In this document: piece by piece, positions 41,985-50,444 of the stretch
Layout: each line of letters begins with the position of its first letter
Numbering within the stretch: the stretch's first letter is position 1
DNA from: Engelhardtia mirabilis
GTDB lineage: Bacteria > Planctomycetota > UBA1135 > GCA-002686595
DNA: 64,000 nucleotides
Reading direction: 5' to 3'
NCBI GenBank assembly: GCA_007751255.1
Contig: CP036296.1
Coordinates: forward strand, 2,542,001-2,606,000
Translations under genes and position numbers: made by a program
Notes under the pieces: model-generated
What the model saw: only the letters and a program-made list of their open reading frames with translations
What the model was told of the DNA's origin: nothing
Databases searched by the model: none

Positions 41985-43108
41985 TGGCGGGCCTGCGCGC
42001 GCTCGGCCGGTGGATCGCAATCGTCGGATCACTGCTCGCACTGGTGTGTTCCTGTGGTCGCGAAGCGGAGCGGGCCCGGGACGAGGCCCTGGCCCAGGCC
42101 GCGCGCGCGAAGGCCATGCTCGAGGCCACGCGCCTGGAAGGAGAGCGGCTCGATGCGCTTCGCGCTCGCGATCGGCTGTCGACGGCCGAGGTGGAGTCGG
42201 CTCCCACCGCGCCCACCGATCGCCCCTACGTGCTCGTCCTCGGCACGGCCCAGGATGGCGGGCTGCCCCAGCTCGGCTGCCGGCGCGCGTGCTGCGTGGC
42301 CGCGCGCGAGGATCCCTCGCGCCGGCGGTCGGTGACCTCGCTGCTGTTGGTCGACCCGCGCGCGAGGCGACGCTGGCTGATCGACGCCTCGCCCGACATC
42401 GATCGGCAGCTCGAGGTCGCGGTCGACCATCCGCGAGGTTGGAGCCCGCCCGCGGCGCAGGGTGGTCGCCCGCCGCTCTTCGATGGGATCCTCTTGACCC
42501 ACGCGCACACCGGTCATTACGCCGGCCTGCTGCCCCTGGGGCGCGAGGCCTACGGCGCCGCGGGGCAGCGGTTGTACGCGACCGAGTCCATGCAGGCCTT
42601 CTTGACCGACAACGGTCCCTGGTCCCTGAGTGTCGCTGGTGGCGGCTTCGACTTCGCGCGTATCGACCCCGAGCACCCGCTGCGGGCGGGCGAGGACCTT
42701 GTCGTCGAGGCCCTGCGCGTTCCCCATCGCGACGAGTTCTCCGACACCCTGGCCTTCGTGATCCGCGGGCCCGAGCGGTCCCTGCTCTACCTGCCGGACA
42801 TCGACAAGTGGGAGCGCTGGGAGACGCCCGTGGAGGAGGTCCTGGCCGGGGTCGACGTGGCCCTGGTCGACGGGACGTTCTTCGGGCCTGACGAGCTTCC
42901 CGGGCGCGCCATGGCCGAGATCCCGCACCCCTTCATTTTCGAGAGCCTCGAGCGCTTCGCGCCCCTGTCGGAAACGGACCGGGCCAAGCTGCGCTTCACT
43001 CACCTGAACCACTCCAACCCCGCCGCCGACCCCGCCAGCGACGCCGCGCGGCAGGTACGCGACGCGGGCTGTTCCATCGCGCAGGACGGCGAACTGCACG
43101 CGCTCTGA
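41984..43108 (+). CDS. PqqB-like metallo-beta-lactamase-fold protein, membrane-anchored
   Basis: A 374-residue MBL-fold hydrolase. The N-terminus is a hydrophobic anchor with adjacent cysteines (LVCSCGRE), possibly a lipoprotein, followed by a short coiled-coil linker (45-85). The catalytic domain opens VLVLGTAQDGGLPQLGC, which is the PqqB start. The metal motif is THAHTGHYAG (with T in place of the first-Asp position of HxHxDH), then VPHRDEFSDTLAF and LVDGTFF, as in PqqB. No other pqq gene is nearby, and an envelope location would be unusual for PQQ biosynthesis, so the function may differ. The ATG overlaps the previous stop (TGATG). Confidence 0.8.
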   Translation: MAGLRALGRWIAIVGSLLALVCSCGREAERARDEALAQAARAKAMLEATRLEGERLDALRARDRLSTAEVESAPTAPTDRPYVLVLGTAQDGGLPQLGCRRACCVAAREDPSRRRSVTSLLLVDPRARRRWLIDASPDIDRQLEVAVDHPRGWSPPAAQGGRPPLFDGILLTHAHTGHYAGLLPLGREAYGAAGQRLYATESMQAFLTDNGPWSLSVAGGGFDFARIDPEHPLRAGEDLVVEALRVPHRDEFSDTLAFVIRGPERSLLYLPDIDKWERWETPVEEVLAGVDVALVDGTFFGPDELPGRAMAEIPHPFIFESLERFAPLSETDRAKLRFTHLNHSNPAADPASDAARQVRDAGCSIAQDGELHAL

Positions 43109-43141
43109 CTGCCGGCTGTGGGCTTCGGTCGCGCCAGTCGG

Positions 43142-43173
43142 GCTGCCGCACACACCGGCTGCCACACACACCG
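43142..43173. repeat. Two tandem 16-bp repeats
   Basis: GCTGCCGCACACACCG and GCTGCCACACACACCG lie head to tail (one mismatch) in the 82-bp gap between the PqqB-like gene and the next gene. Confidence 0.8.
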
Positions 43174-43190
43174 GCGGCCCGGCAAGCTCC

Positions 43191-45350
43191 ATGACTCCCG
43201 ACAACCGAATCGACGCCGCGACGCTCGTCCGCTCGCCTCGCACAGCCGTCGCCACAGCCCTTGCGCTCGCGGCCCTCTGGAGTGGGTCGGCGAGCGCCGT
43301 GGCCCGAGCGCTCCAGCCGCAGGTTGGCGAGACGGCCACCGCGGTGGACGACGCGCTCCTCGCCGAGCTCGCCGCCCGCTGCGGTTCGCGGGTCGACTGG
43401 GCCCCGGACTGGAGGCAGGCGGCCCTGCGCGCGCGGCGCGACGGGCGACGAATCCTGCTGGTGGCCTACCTCTACGGCAACCTTCAGCTCGGCGTGGACC
43501 TGACACGCGTGCCGATGTTCACGACCTTCGAGGACGACGAGGTCGTCGCCCTGGTCAACGAGCGCTTCGTGCCCCTGTGGTACCGCAGCGGCGATGCCGT
43601 GCCCTTCGTCGGTGCCTATGGTGTCGGGCCCCTCGCCTTCGGGCGGGGCATCTTCGTCGTCGAGCCGGACGGGCAGGTCGTCGCCGAGCTCGAGCGGGTC
43701 GATACCCCGACGATGGTCGACGCCTTCCTGCGCGAGCAGCTCGCGCCCGCGACTCCGCCCGGGCCCGAGGCCGTGGAGCGGGCCGATCCCCCGGAGCGCT
43801 ACGCGCGCGCGGTCGAACTCGAGCGTGGGGGCGACCTCGACGCCGCCCTCGCTTGGCTGGCCGGCGTCGACAGCTTCGACGCTCTGACCCTGTCGGGCGA
43901 CATCCACGCGCGACGCTTCGAGGCCGAGCCCGCCTTGACCGCCTGGCGTGCCGCGCGGCCCCTCGATCCCTCGCGCCTGGCGCAGCTGCAGGTGCGCGAG
44001 GCCGCCGTGAGGATCGGCCTGGGGGAGCTCGACGAGGCGGCCACGCTCTTGGCCGCGTGCCTGGCCAGCGACGACGGGGAGGTGCTGGCGAATGCGCTCA
44101 CCCTGCGCGCGACCCTGGACCTGGCGGCCGGTGAGCCGGCCGAGGCCGACGCCGCGCTGCGGCGGCTGGTGAGCGAGTTGCCCGACCAACCACGTGCCCG
44201 GGCGGCGGCCGGGGTGATCGTCAGCGGACTGCTGGAGCTGGTGGAGCAGTCCGATCCCCGCTGGCCGAGTCCGACGCGCTTCGACGCGGCGGTCAGGCCA
44301 TCGGCGCCCGCGACCCTGCCGGTGCGTCAGACCTCCGAAGCCATGCGAGCAGCCGTCGAGTGGCTGATCCGCGCGCAGCGCGCGGACGGTTCCTGGGCCG
44401 CCGGACACGAGCTGCGCGACGAGCCCGCGTCGGTGGCCCACGCCTTCACGGAGTCGGCCACCGCGGTGGCCGCCCGCGCCCTGCTGCGCGCTCCGGGAGA
44501 TCGCGCGCGCGCCGCAGCGACGCGGGCGGTCGCCTACGTGGTGGGGCGCGCCCGATCGCGCGCGACAGCTCGTCCGCAGCCCGCGGGCATGGACTACACG
44601 CCCTGGGCCGACGCGATGCTGCTCGATGCCCTGTCCGCGGCGCGGGCTGCCGAGTTGCTCGATCCCGAGACCTTCGCCGAGGCCGTGGACGCCGTGGTGG
44701 GGGACCTGGCCAGTCGCGTGCAGCGCGACGGCGGATGGGGCTACTACGCCCCGGCCACGGACGATCCGGCGGGCTCGCCGTCGATCTCCATGAGCTTCAC
44801 CACGGCCGCGGTGCTACAGGGCCTGGCCCGCGCGCGCGAGCAGGGTGCCGCAGTCGACGCCGCCGTGATCGAGGGCGCGATCGGCGCCCTGGAGGGCATG
44901 CGGTCCGCCGACGACTGGTACGGCTACCTGGCCGTCGAAGGCGTGCGCCAACCCGGCGATGCGGAGCAGCGAGGGGCGACGGGGCGCGGGCCCGTCTGCG
45001 CCATGGCCCTGTGGCGGGTGGGTGAGGTCCGGGGCCCGGACCTGGCGCTCGCCCTCGAGCGCTTCTTCGACGGCCTGCCCCTCCTGGCCCGCGAGCGCGG
45101 CAAGGTCCTGATGCACTGTGGCCCCGGGGGACTGGGCTGCCACTACCTGTCCTTCGATTACCTGTCGGCGGCGGAGGCCATGGCCTGCGGTGATGTCAGC
45201 CCCCGTGACGCGCTGGTGCTGATGGAGCGCGTGCTCGAGCTGCGCCGCGCGGACGGCTCGTTCAGCAGCACGCCGATCCTCGGCGCGAGCTACGCGACCG
45301 CCGCCGCGCTGATTACCCTCGACGAACTGCGCCCGCGCTCGGCGCGTTGA
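43191..45350 (+). CDS. Multidomain exported protein: thioredoxin-like, TPR-like, prenyltransferase/squalene-cyclase-like toroid
   Basis: A 719-residue protein with an N-terminal signal-like segment (20-42). Residues 70-180 resemble a thioredoxin-like domain of the DUF255/thioredoxin_7 kind, without a CxxC motif. Residues 195-340 are helical pairs with TPR-like spacing (RYARAVELERGGDLDAALAWL, LGELDEAATLLAACL). The C-terminal half (385-715) has repeated helices with GSW, GWGYYAP and GSF turns (RADGSWAAG, QRDGGWGYY, RADGSFSST), as in prenyltransferase/squalene-oxidase repeats of alpha/alpha toroids. The catalytic DxDD of squalene cyclases is absent, so binding rather than catalysis is likely. 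It is convergent with the HEAT-repeat gene. Confidence 0.78.
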   Translation: MTPDNRIDAATLVRSPRTAVATALALAALWSGSASAVARALQPQVGETATAVDDALLAELAARCGSRVDWAPDWRQAALRARRDGRRILLVAYLYGNLQLGVDLTRVPMFTTFEDDEVVALVNERFVPLWYRSGDAVPFVGAYGVGPLAFGRGIFVVEPDGQVVAELERVDTPTMVDAFLREQLAPATPPGPEAVERADPPERYARAVELERGGDLDAALAWLAGVDSFDALTLSGDIHARRFEAEPALTAWRAARPLDPSRLAQLQVREAAVRIGLGELDEAATLLAACLASDDGEVLANALTLRATLDLAAGEPAEADAALRRLVSELPDQPRARAAAGVIVSGLLELVEQSDPRWPSPTRFDAAVRPSAPATLPVRQTSEAMRAAVEWLIRAQRADGSWAAGHELRDEPASVAHAFTESATAVAARALLRAPGDRARAAATRAVAYVVGRARSRATARPQPAGMDYTPWADAMLLDALSAARAAELLDPETFAEAVDAVVGDLASRVQRDGGWGYYAPATDDPAGSPSISMSFTTAAVLQGLARAREQGAAVDAAVIEGAIGALEGMRSADDWYGYLAVEGVRQPGDAEQRGATGRGPVCAMALWRVGEVRGPDLALALERFFDGLPLLARERGKVLMHCGPGGLGCHYLSFDYLSAAEAMACGDVSPRDALVLMERVLELRRADGSFSSTPILGASYATAAALITLDELRPRSAR

Positions 45351-45376
45351 GCGCGCGTCGCGGGCGACCCGCGCTC
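45349..45376. terminator. Hairpin spanning convergent stop codons
   Basis: Nested arms GAGCGCG/CGCGCTC (45349-45355, 45370-45376) and GTCGC/GCGAC (45357-45361, 45364-45368), with one mismatched pair between them, form a 13-bp stem. It overlaps the stop codons of both convergent genes (24-bp gap). No T-run. Confidence 0.5.
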
Positions 45377-47540
45377 AGATCGACACCTGCCACAGCTCCC
45401 GCATCCAGTCCGGCTGCACGTCGGGGTTGCTGCCGCGCACGATCTCGCCCAGGGCCAGGCCGTCGCGGCCGTCGACCAGGATCCCGGCCGCACCCAAGAG
45501 GGCTGCGCGCGTGCCGGCCGCCACGTCGTCGCGCCCGAGCAGGCCTACGGCCTCGCCCAGGGCCTCGACCGAATCGTGCAGGGCCAGGGCCACCGTGAAC
45601 TGTTGGCGCAGCTCCGGCGCGGCCGAGGTCTCGATCGCCCGCGCGAGCAGCCCCGCGTCGGGGGCGTCGCCGATCATGCCCAGGCCCAGGGCGATGCCCG
45701 CGCGGGGCAGGTCGGAGTCTTCGCTCGTGAAGGCCTCGCGCAGCACGCCCCCCGTCACCGGCTTGCAGATCAGGCCCAGGGACAGGGCCGCGTGGTAGCG
45801 GTCGATGTTCCCCTGTGCGTCCTGCAGGCGATGTCCCGAGGCCTGCAATGCCAGCTCGTCGCGGGCGATTCCGCTGGCGACCACGAGGGCGCCTTCGGTG
45901 ACCGAGGACTGGCGCTGCGAGAGGGCGGCGCGCAGGGTCGCGCGGTCGCCCGGGTCGTTGAAGCGCCGCGCGTGGATGCCGAGTGCGAGGGCCGCGTAGG
46001 GCCGCAGGTTGCTCGAGCCCTTCAGCAACTGGCGCTCGATGAACTCGCTGTGCTCCTCGCGCCCGCAGCCGCCCAGGGCGAGCAGCGCGTAGCCGCGGGT
46101 GGTGAGCTCGGCCTCGAGCTCGAAGGCCGTGGCGATCGCATCGGCGGCGAGCGGGTTCTGGGCCGACCCAAGCGCCAGTAGGGCCGAGCGTCGCAGTTCG
46201 ATGGGGCCCTTGGAGGCCGCATCGAGCAGCTCGGCGATGATCCCCGCGTCGTTCGCCCTGTCCAGGGCCTCGGCCGCCTGGCAGCGCAGCAGTAGACCGG
46301 CGTTCTCGTCGTTCAGGACGGCTCGGGTGAAGGGCACGAGCTGCGGTGAGTCGGTCAGCCGCTGGTAGGCGAGCACGCCCAGGGTCTGCGGGTCGTGACC
46401 GCGCCCGCCTTCCACGCCCCGCGCGGCGTGGGCGACGATCGTGTCGAGCACCTCCGCCGGCATGTGTTCGCGAGCGAGACCCAGGGCGATCCCGGCGTAG
46501 TACGCGCCGTAGGGCGAGACCTCGGCCACGCGACCGCGTTCGTCGCGGCCGACCAGCAGCGCGCGCAGGTAGGGCACGTGCTCGGAGCGCCCGCTGAGGC
46601 CTAACCCGAGCACCGCGCAGTGGCGGACCTGGCTGTTCGAGTCGTGCAGCAGGGGCTCGAGCAGCTCACCCGCGCGCTCGGGCTCGACACGTCCGACGAC
46701 CAGCGCCGCCGCCGCGCGCACCTCGGAGCGAGCGTGCTTCAGATCGTCGGCCGCGAGGACGGTCAGGGCTTTGGTGAGCGTCGCGCGCTCCGCCTCACCG
46801 GGACGGCCGTAGCGCTCGAGGTCGACCGCGCTGATGGTCCGCTCGACACGATCGGGCCGCAGGTAGTCGAGCTTGTTCATCTCCCACCACATCCACCAGT
46901 CGCCCACGTCGGCGCCGCTGGTCGTACCGGTGGTGGCCCCCGAGGGGTTGTTGCCCCCCGTGGACGGACCGGAGACCGATCCTCCGGTCACGACCCCTGG
47001 GGCGACGCCGATCCCCGGCCGCGGCACGGTCACCGGGCCCTGGATGCGCGCGGCTTCGCTGGCCGTGAGTCCGTTGTGCTCGAGCCACACTTGCAGCCGC
47101 GGGTCGTCCGCCAGCTCCACCAGCCAGGCGTGGTTGTGCTCCGCGGCGATCGAGTCCACGAGCGCGTCCTCGCCGCTGCGGTGCAGCAGCCAGGCCACCG
47201 CGCAGCGCCGCCCCTGCGGATCCACGAAATAGGGCGGACGCCCCCCGAGCTCGAGCAGGTCCTGACCCAGGTCGGCCCGCTCGCGATACTCGCGCAGGTA
47301 GCCGATCAGGGCGGCACGACGGGCAGCCGCCGCGGGGTCCAGACCGGCGGTCGGCGCCGCCAGCAACTCGGCCTCCACGGCCGCGTAGTGCGCGACCAGG
47401 GCCGCGGTGTCCGTGGCCCCCTCGGCCTGAAAGGGGTCCGTGGGGGCTCCAGCCTGGTCCTGAAGCGGCCCCAGGGGCTCCGTGCGGGCCGGAAGCGACA
47501 GGGCGAGCGCGGCGGGAAGGCAAAGGATGAGGCGCTTCAT
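45375..47540 (-). CDS. Exported HEAT-repeat protein
   Basis: A 721-residue protein with a Sec signal (MKRLILCLPAALALSLPA...), which sets the ATG at 47540; the open frame further upstream lies over the neighbouring gene in another reading frame and is not coding. Residues 40-180 are a helical domain. A Gly/Thr/Ser-rich linker (about 190-225) is followed by WWMWWEMNKLDYL. From residue 260 to the end are about a dozen HEAT/PBS-lyase-like helical repeats (VRAAAALVVGRV, VRHCAVLGLGLSG, LRRSALLALGSAQ, LRPYAALALGIHA). It should be a scaffold or binding protein outside the cytoplasm. No enzymatic motif is seen. Its neighbour on the same strand is the FGE-like protein, 110 bp upstream. Confidence 0.85.
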   Translation of the reverse strand: MKRLILCLPAALALSLPARTEPLGPLQDQAGAPTDPFQAEGATDTAALVAHYAAVEAELLAAPTAGLDPAAAARRAALIGYLREYRERADLGQDLLELGGRPPYFVDPQGRRCAVAWLLHRSGEDALVDSIAAEHNHAWLVELADDPRLQVWLEHNGLTASEAARIQGPVTVPRPGIGVAPGVVTGGSVSGPSTGGNNPSGATTGTTSGADVGDWWMWWEMNKLDYLRPDRVERTISAVDLERYGRPGEAERATLTKALTVLAADDLKHARSEVRAAAALVVGRVEPERAGELLEPLLHDSNSQVRHCAVLGLGLSGRSEHVPYLRALLVGRDERGRVAEVSPYGAYYAGIALGLAREHMPAEVLDTIVAHAARGVEGGRGHDPQTLGVLAYQRLTDSPQLVPFTRAVLNDENAGLLLRCQAAEALDRANDAGIIAELLDAASKGPIELRRSALLALGSAQNPLAADAIATAFELEAELTTRGYALLALGGCGREEHSEFIERQLLKGSSNLRPYAALALGIHARRFNDPGDRATLRAALSQRQSSVTEGALVVASGIARDELALQASGHRLQDAQGNIDRYHAALSLGLICKPVTGGVLREAFTSEDSDLPRAGIALGLGMIGDAPDAGLLARAIETSAAPELRQQFTVALALHDSVEALGEAVGLLGRDDVAAGTRAALLGAAGILVDGRDGLALGEIVRGSNPDVQPDWMRELWQVSI

Positions 47541-47650
47541 GTCCCCCCTAGCCCGCCACGGACCCGCAGTCTCAGCAGCCCCTGGTTGAAGTTTCTCGGC
47601 GCGGTCCGGCGTCCTGGTCCCACCCGGCGCCGGAACCAGCGCCGCGGGGT

Positions 47651-49648
47651 TCAGTCGACGACCTGCTGCAGATCCCGAGCGATCCGCAGGCCCAGGGCGG
47701 CGCCCTCGGCGTCGGGCGTCGCGCTGGAGCGTTGGACCAGGCGCGCGTCGAGGGCGCTCGAGTTGTAGGCCCCGCCTCGGTAGGTGCGTCGGGTCGAACT
47801 CTGCGGGTCGACCAGCGGATCCTCGACCAGGGCCGTCGAAGCCGGCAGCCGATCCTGATAGCCGTCGGCGCACCACTCCCACACGTTGCCGTGCACGTGG
47901 TGCAGGCCGAAGGCGTTGGCGCGGAAGTCGTCCACCCGCGCCATCACCGTGTGCCCGTCGTCGAGCCACTCCAGGCGCCCGGCCCAGTTGGCGCCGCCAT
48001 TGGCGCCGGCGTAGCGGTCGGCGAGGTTCACCGAGCCGGAGAGTGAACGGGGATCGCCACCGGTCGACCAGGCGGTGCTCGCTCCGGCGCGCGCGTCGCA
48101 CTCCCATTCGGCCTCCGTGGGCAGGCGCAGGCCATGCCGAGCCAGGGCCGTCGTGGCCTCGTCCCAACTCACATTGGTGACCGGGTGGGCCAGGTCCACC
48201 TCGCGTCCGCCCCAGGTTCCGGGGCCGTAGCGGCTGGGGTTCTCGCCCACCAGGCGCAGCCACTGACCCTGGGTCAGCTCGTGCTTGCCGATGAAGTGCG
48301 GCGAGAGCTCGACCTGCCGCGGGGGGCCCTCGGCGTCGGTGGCCAGGGGGTCGAAGTTGGGGCCGCCGCGATCGCGGGACTGGGCGCCGATCCAACAGCG
48401 ACCGCCGGGCACCAGCACGAGCACAGCGGCGCTGTCGCCGCCGAGCTCCAGCCGCCCGTCGGGTCCACGCGGGGTCGCCCTGCCGCTCGCCAGCCAGGCG
48501 AACTCGAGCAGGCCGCTGTCGGGGTCGGGACCCAGGGGCAGCAACCCGAGCTGCGGCTCGAGCTCCAGTCCGCGGTAGTCGTCGGACGTCCGCGCGAAGC
48601 GGATCGACTCCGCCCACGCCTCCCGCGCGTCGCGGTCCTCCAGGGACCGGTCGACCACCGTCTCGGCGAAGGCGATGCGGCGCGCGACGCCCCAACCGAA
48701 GCTCGGCGACAGGCCGCCCAGGGCCCCGTGTTCGGGGTCGAGCAGCGCTTCGAGCTGGTCGACCAGACGGCCCAGTCGCTGGGCCCACCAGAGCTCGTCG
48801 GCGCTCGCTTCACCGGCGGCGATGCGCTGCTCCAGTCGCGCCAGGGCCGAGCGGTCGTGGTCGAGCCCGGCCAACTCGGCTTGTGCCGCGCGGATCCACG
48901 CCTCCATGGCCGGCACCTTCTCGGGCGTCGCCGGCCACAGCTCGTCGAGTTCGGCGACGAGCTCGTCGAGGCGCGCCGCGGAGGCCAGGCGCAGGAGGTC
49001 GTCGCGCTCGGTGCGGGCCTCGGCCAGCCGCTCTTGCACCACGGCCTGCTCGTCCTCGAGCGCCTGCCTGCGCGCGAGCGCGGCTTCCACCTTGGCCCGC
49101 GCGGCCTCGACCTCGAGCTGCCGTGCGGCGGCCAGGTCGGCGAGGCGCTCGTTCTCGGCCAGGGCCGCGTCGCGCTCGCGTTCCAACTCGGCTCGACGCT
49201 CGGCCGAGAGGACGAGTTCGGCATTGGCGCTCTCCAGGGCCGAGATCGCTTCCTCGAGTCGGAGGCTCGACGCCTCGGCTTCGGACCGGGTCGCGGCCAG
49301 CGTCGCCCGGGCCGCGCTCAGGTCCGAGCGGGTCACCTCGAGCGCCGCGGCCTGCTCCTCGAGCTCCGAGCCGGCGCGGGCCGAGGCCAGTTGATCGCTG
49401 ACGTCCCGCAACCGCGCGGCCACCGCGGCTGCCTGCTCCTGGGCGGCGGTGGCGCGACGCTCGGCGTCCTCGCGCGCGCTGATCTCGGCCGCGAGGCGCG
49501 AAGCGGGGCTCGCCGCGCCCATCGCGTCCATGCCCGCCGCGCCGAGCGCTGGCGACGGAGCGTCCCCGGAGGACGCCCAGTATCCACCGCCCAGGCCCGC
49601 GCCGAGTCCGAGTAAGCCGACGACCAAGGTGCGTGCGACGACGCTCAT
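47651..49648 (-). CDS. Membrane-anchored coiled-coil protein with FGE-sulfatase-like domain
   Basis: A 665-residue protein: an N-terminal membrane anchor (5-27), a long Ala/Glu/Arg coiled coil (about 50-240), a helical spacer, and a C-terminal FGE/SUMF1-like domain (about 410-660) marked by LVLVPGGRCWIG, LTQGQWLRLVGENPSRY, LPTEAEWECDARAG, GNVWEWCADGY and RRTYRGGAYN. The catalytic Cys pair of formylglycine-generating enzyme is absent (YRGGAYNSSALDARL), so a binding role is likely. The region just before the domain (LELEPQLGLLPLGPDPDSG) closely matches the kinase at 7247 (LVIEPQPGLIPLGPDPHSG). Start ATG at 49648 has TACTAT 6 nt upstream. Confidence 0.87.
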   Translation of the reverse strand: MSVVARTLVVGLLGLGAGLGGGYWASSGDAPSPALGAAGMDAMGAASPASRLAAEISAREDAERRATAAQEQAAAVAARLRDVSDQLASARAGSELEEQAAALEVTRSDLSAARATLAATRSEAEASSLRLEEAISALESANAELVLSAERRAELERERDAALAENERLADLAAARQLEVEAARAKVEAALARRQALEDEQAVVQERLAEARTERDDLLRLASAARLDELVAELDELWPATPEKVPAMEAWIRAAQAELAGLDHDRSALARLEQRIAAGEASADELWWAQRLGRLVDQLEALLDPEHGALGGLSPSFGWGVARRIAFAETVVDRSLEDRDAREAWAESIRFARTSDDYRGLELEPQLGLLPLGPDPDSGLLEFAWLASGRATPRGPDGRLELGGDSAAVLVLVPGGRCWIGAQSRDRGGPNFDPLATDAEGPPRQVELSPHFIGKHELTQGQWLRLVGENPSRYGPGTWGGREVDLAHPVTNVSWDEATTALARHGLRLPTEAEWECDARAGASTAWSTGGDPRSLSGSVNLADRYAGANGGANWAGRLEWLDDGHTVMARVDDFRANAFGLHHVHGNVWEWCADGYQDRLPASTALVEDPLVDPQSSTRRTYRGGAYNSSALDARLVQRSSATPDAEGAALGLRIARDLQQVVD

Positions 49649-49654
49649 GGCGCG

Positions 49655-49664
49655 ATAGTACGAT
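49655..49664. promoter_or_regulatory. Overlapping divergent -10 boxes in a 23-bp intergenic gap
   Basis: Only 23 bp (49649-49671) separate the two divergent ATGs. On the minus strand TACTAT (49655-49660) lies 6 nt before its ATG; on the plus strand TACGAT (49659-49664) lies 7 nt before its ATG. The boxes overlap by 2 bp. Both transcripts would be leaderless and the -35 regions would fall inside the opposite gene. Confidence 0.55.
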
Positions 49665-49671
49665 CCGAGCG

Positions 49672-50400
49672 ATGTCGAATCGCGCCCGTGAGTTGCTCCT
49701 CTGCGTCGGAGTCGTCGTAGGCCTCGTCGGTTGCGCCGTCGATCGCGAGACCTCGCCCGCGCTGACCTGGCGCCCCGGCTTCGAGCAGCGCCTGGCGCAG
49801 CTCGACGCGGCCCTGGAGGCCTCCGACCGCGAGCTGGAAGCCCGCGAGCCGCGCATCGACGACGTGGACTGGGTGGTGGAGCAGTTGGCCCTGCTCGGCG
49901 CTCGAGACCGGCTGGTCCAAGAGTCGTGGACCTCGATGTTGGGCGACGTCCCGCCCCTGCAGCGCAGCTTCGTCCGCCAGCGCCTCGCGCGCCGGGTCCA
50001 CGAGACGCAGCTGCGCAACGCCGCCCTGATCGAACCCCTGCTCGATCGCCACGGTTGGTTCACGATCAGCGACTTCGGCCCCCAGGCCGACCGCGACGCC
50101 TGGCGGGTGATCCAGCACGCCGACGGGCGGCCCGAGCTCCAGGAGCGCGTCCTCCTGGTCCTGGACGGGCTGGTCGAGGTGGGGGAGTGCGACCCGGCCC
50201 ACTACGCCTACCTGGCCGATCGGGTGGCCATCGGCCGCGGCGAGCCCCAGACCTTCGGCACCCAGGGCGAGTGCGTGGGCACCGGAGTCTGGCGGCCCTT
50301 CGCGATCATCGAGCCCGAGAACGTCGACGCGCGCCGGGCCCAACTGCGCCTGGCGCCCCTGGCCGAGTACGTGGCCCTGGCGGGGGAGATCTGTCCCTGA
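49672..50400 (+). CDS. DUF6624-like lipoprotein
   Basis: A 242-residue exported protein: signal peptide with lipobox LVGC (Cys about 21), then a helical domain. The pattern IEPLLDRHGWFTISDFG...AWRVIQHADGRPELQERVL...YAYLADRVAIGRGEPQTFGTQ is that of DUF6624 proteins (a GW turn, a WxxxQHxD core, a closing D-R-V...G-x-Q-x-Y/F-G-T-Q). Function of the family is unknown. The ATG at 49672 is chosen because it gives the lipoprotein signal and follows a -10 box by 7 nt. It is divergent from the FGE-like protein and convergent with the minisatellite gene. Confidence 0.75.
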   Translation: MSNRARELLLCVGVVVGLVGCAVDRETSPALTWRPGFEQRLAQLDAALEASDRELEAREPRIDDVDWVVEQLALLGARDRLVQESWTSMLGDVPPLQRSFVRQRLARRVHETQLRNAALIEPLLDRHGWFTISDFGPQADRDAWRVIQHADGRPELQERVLLVLDGLVEVGECDPAHYAYLADRVAIGRGEPQTFGTQGECVGTGVWRPFAIIEPENVDARRAQLRLAPLAEYVALAGEICP

Positions 50401-50444
50401 TCCCGACGGAACGCCCTGAGCAGGCGTGGACGCGACTGAAGCTC

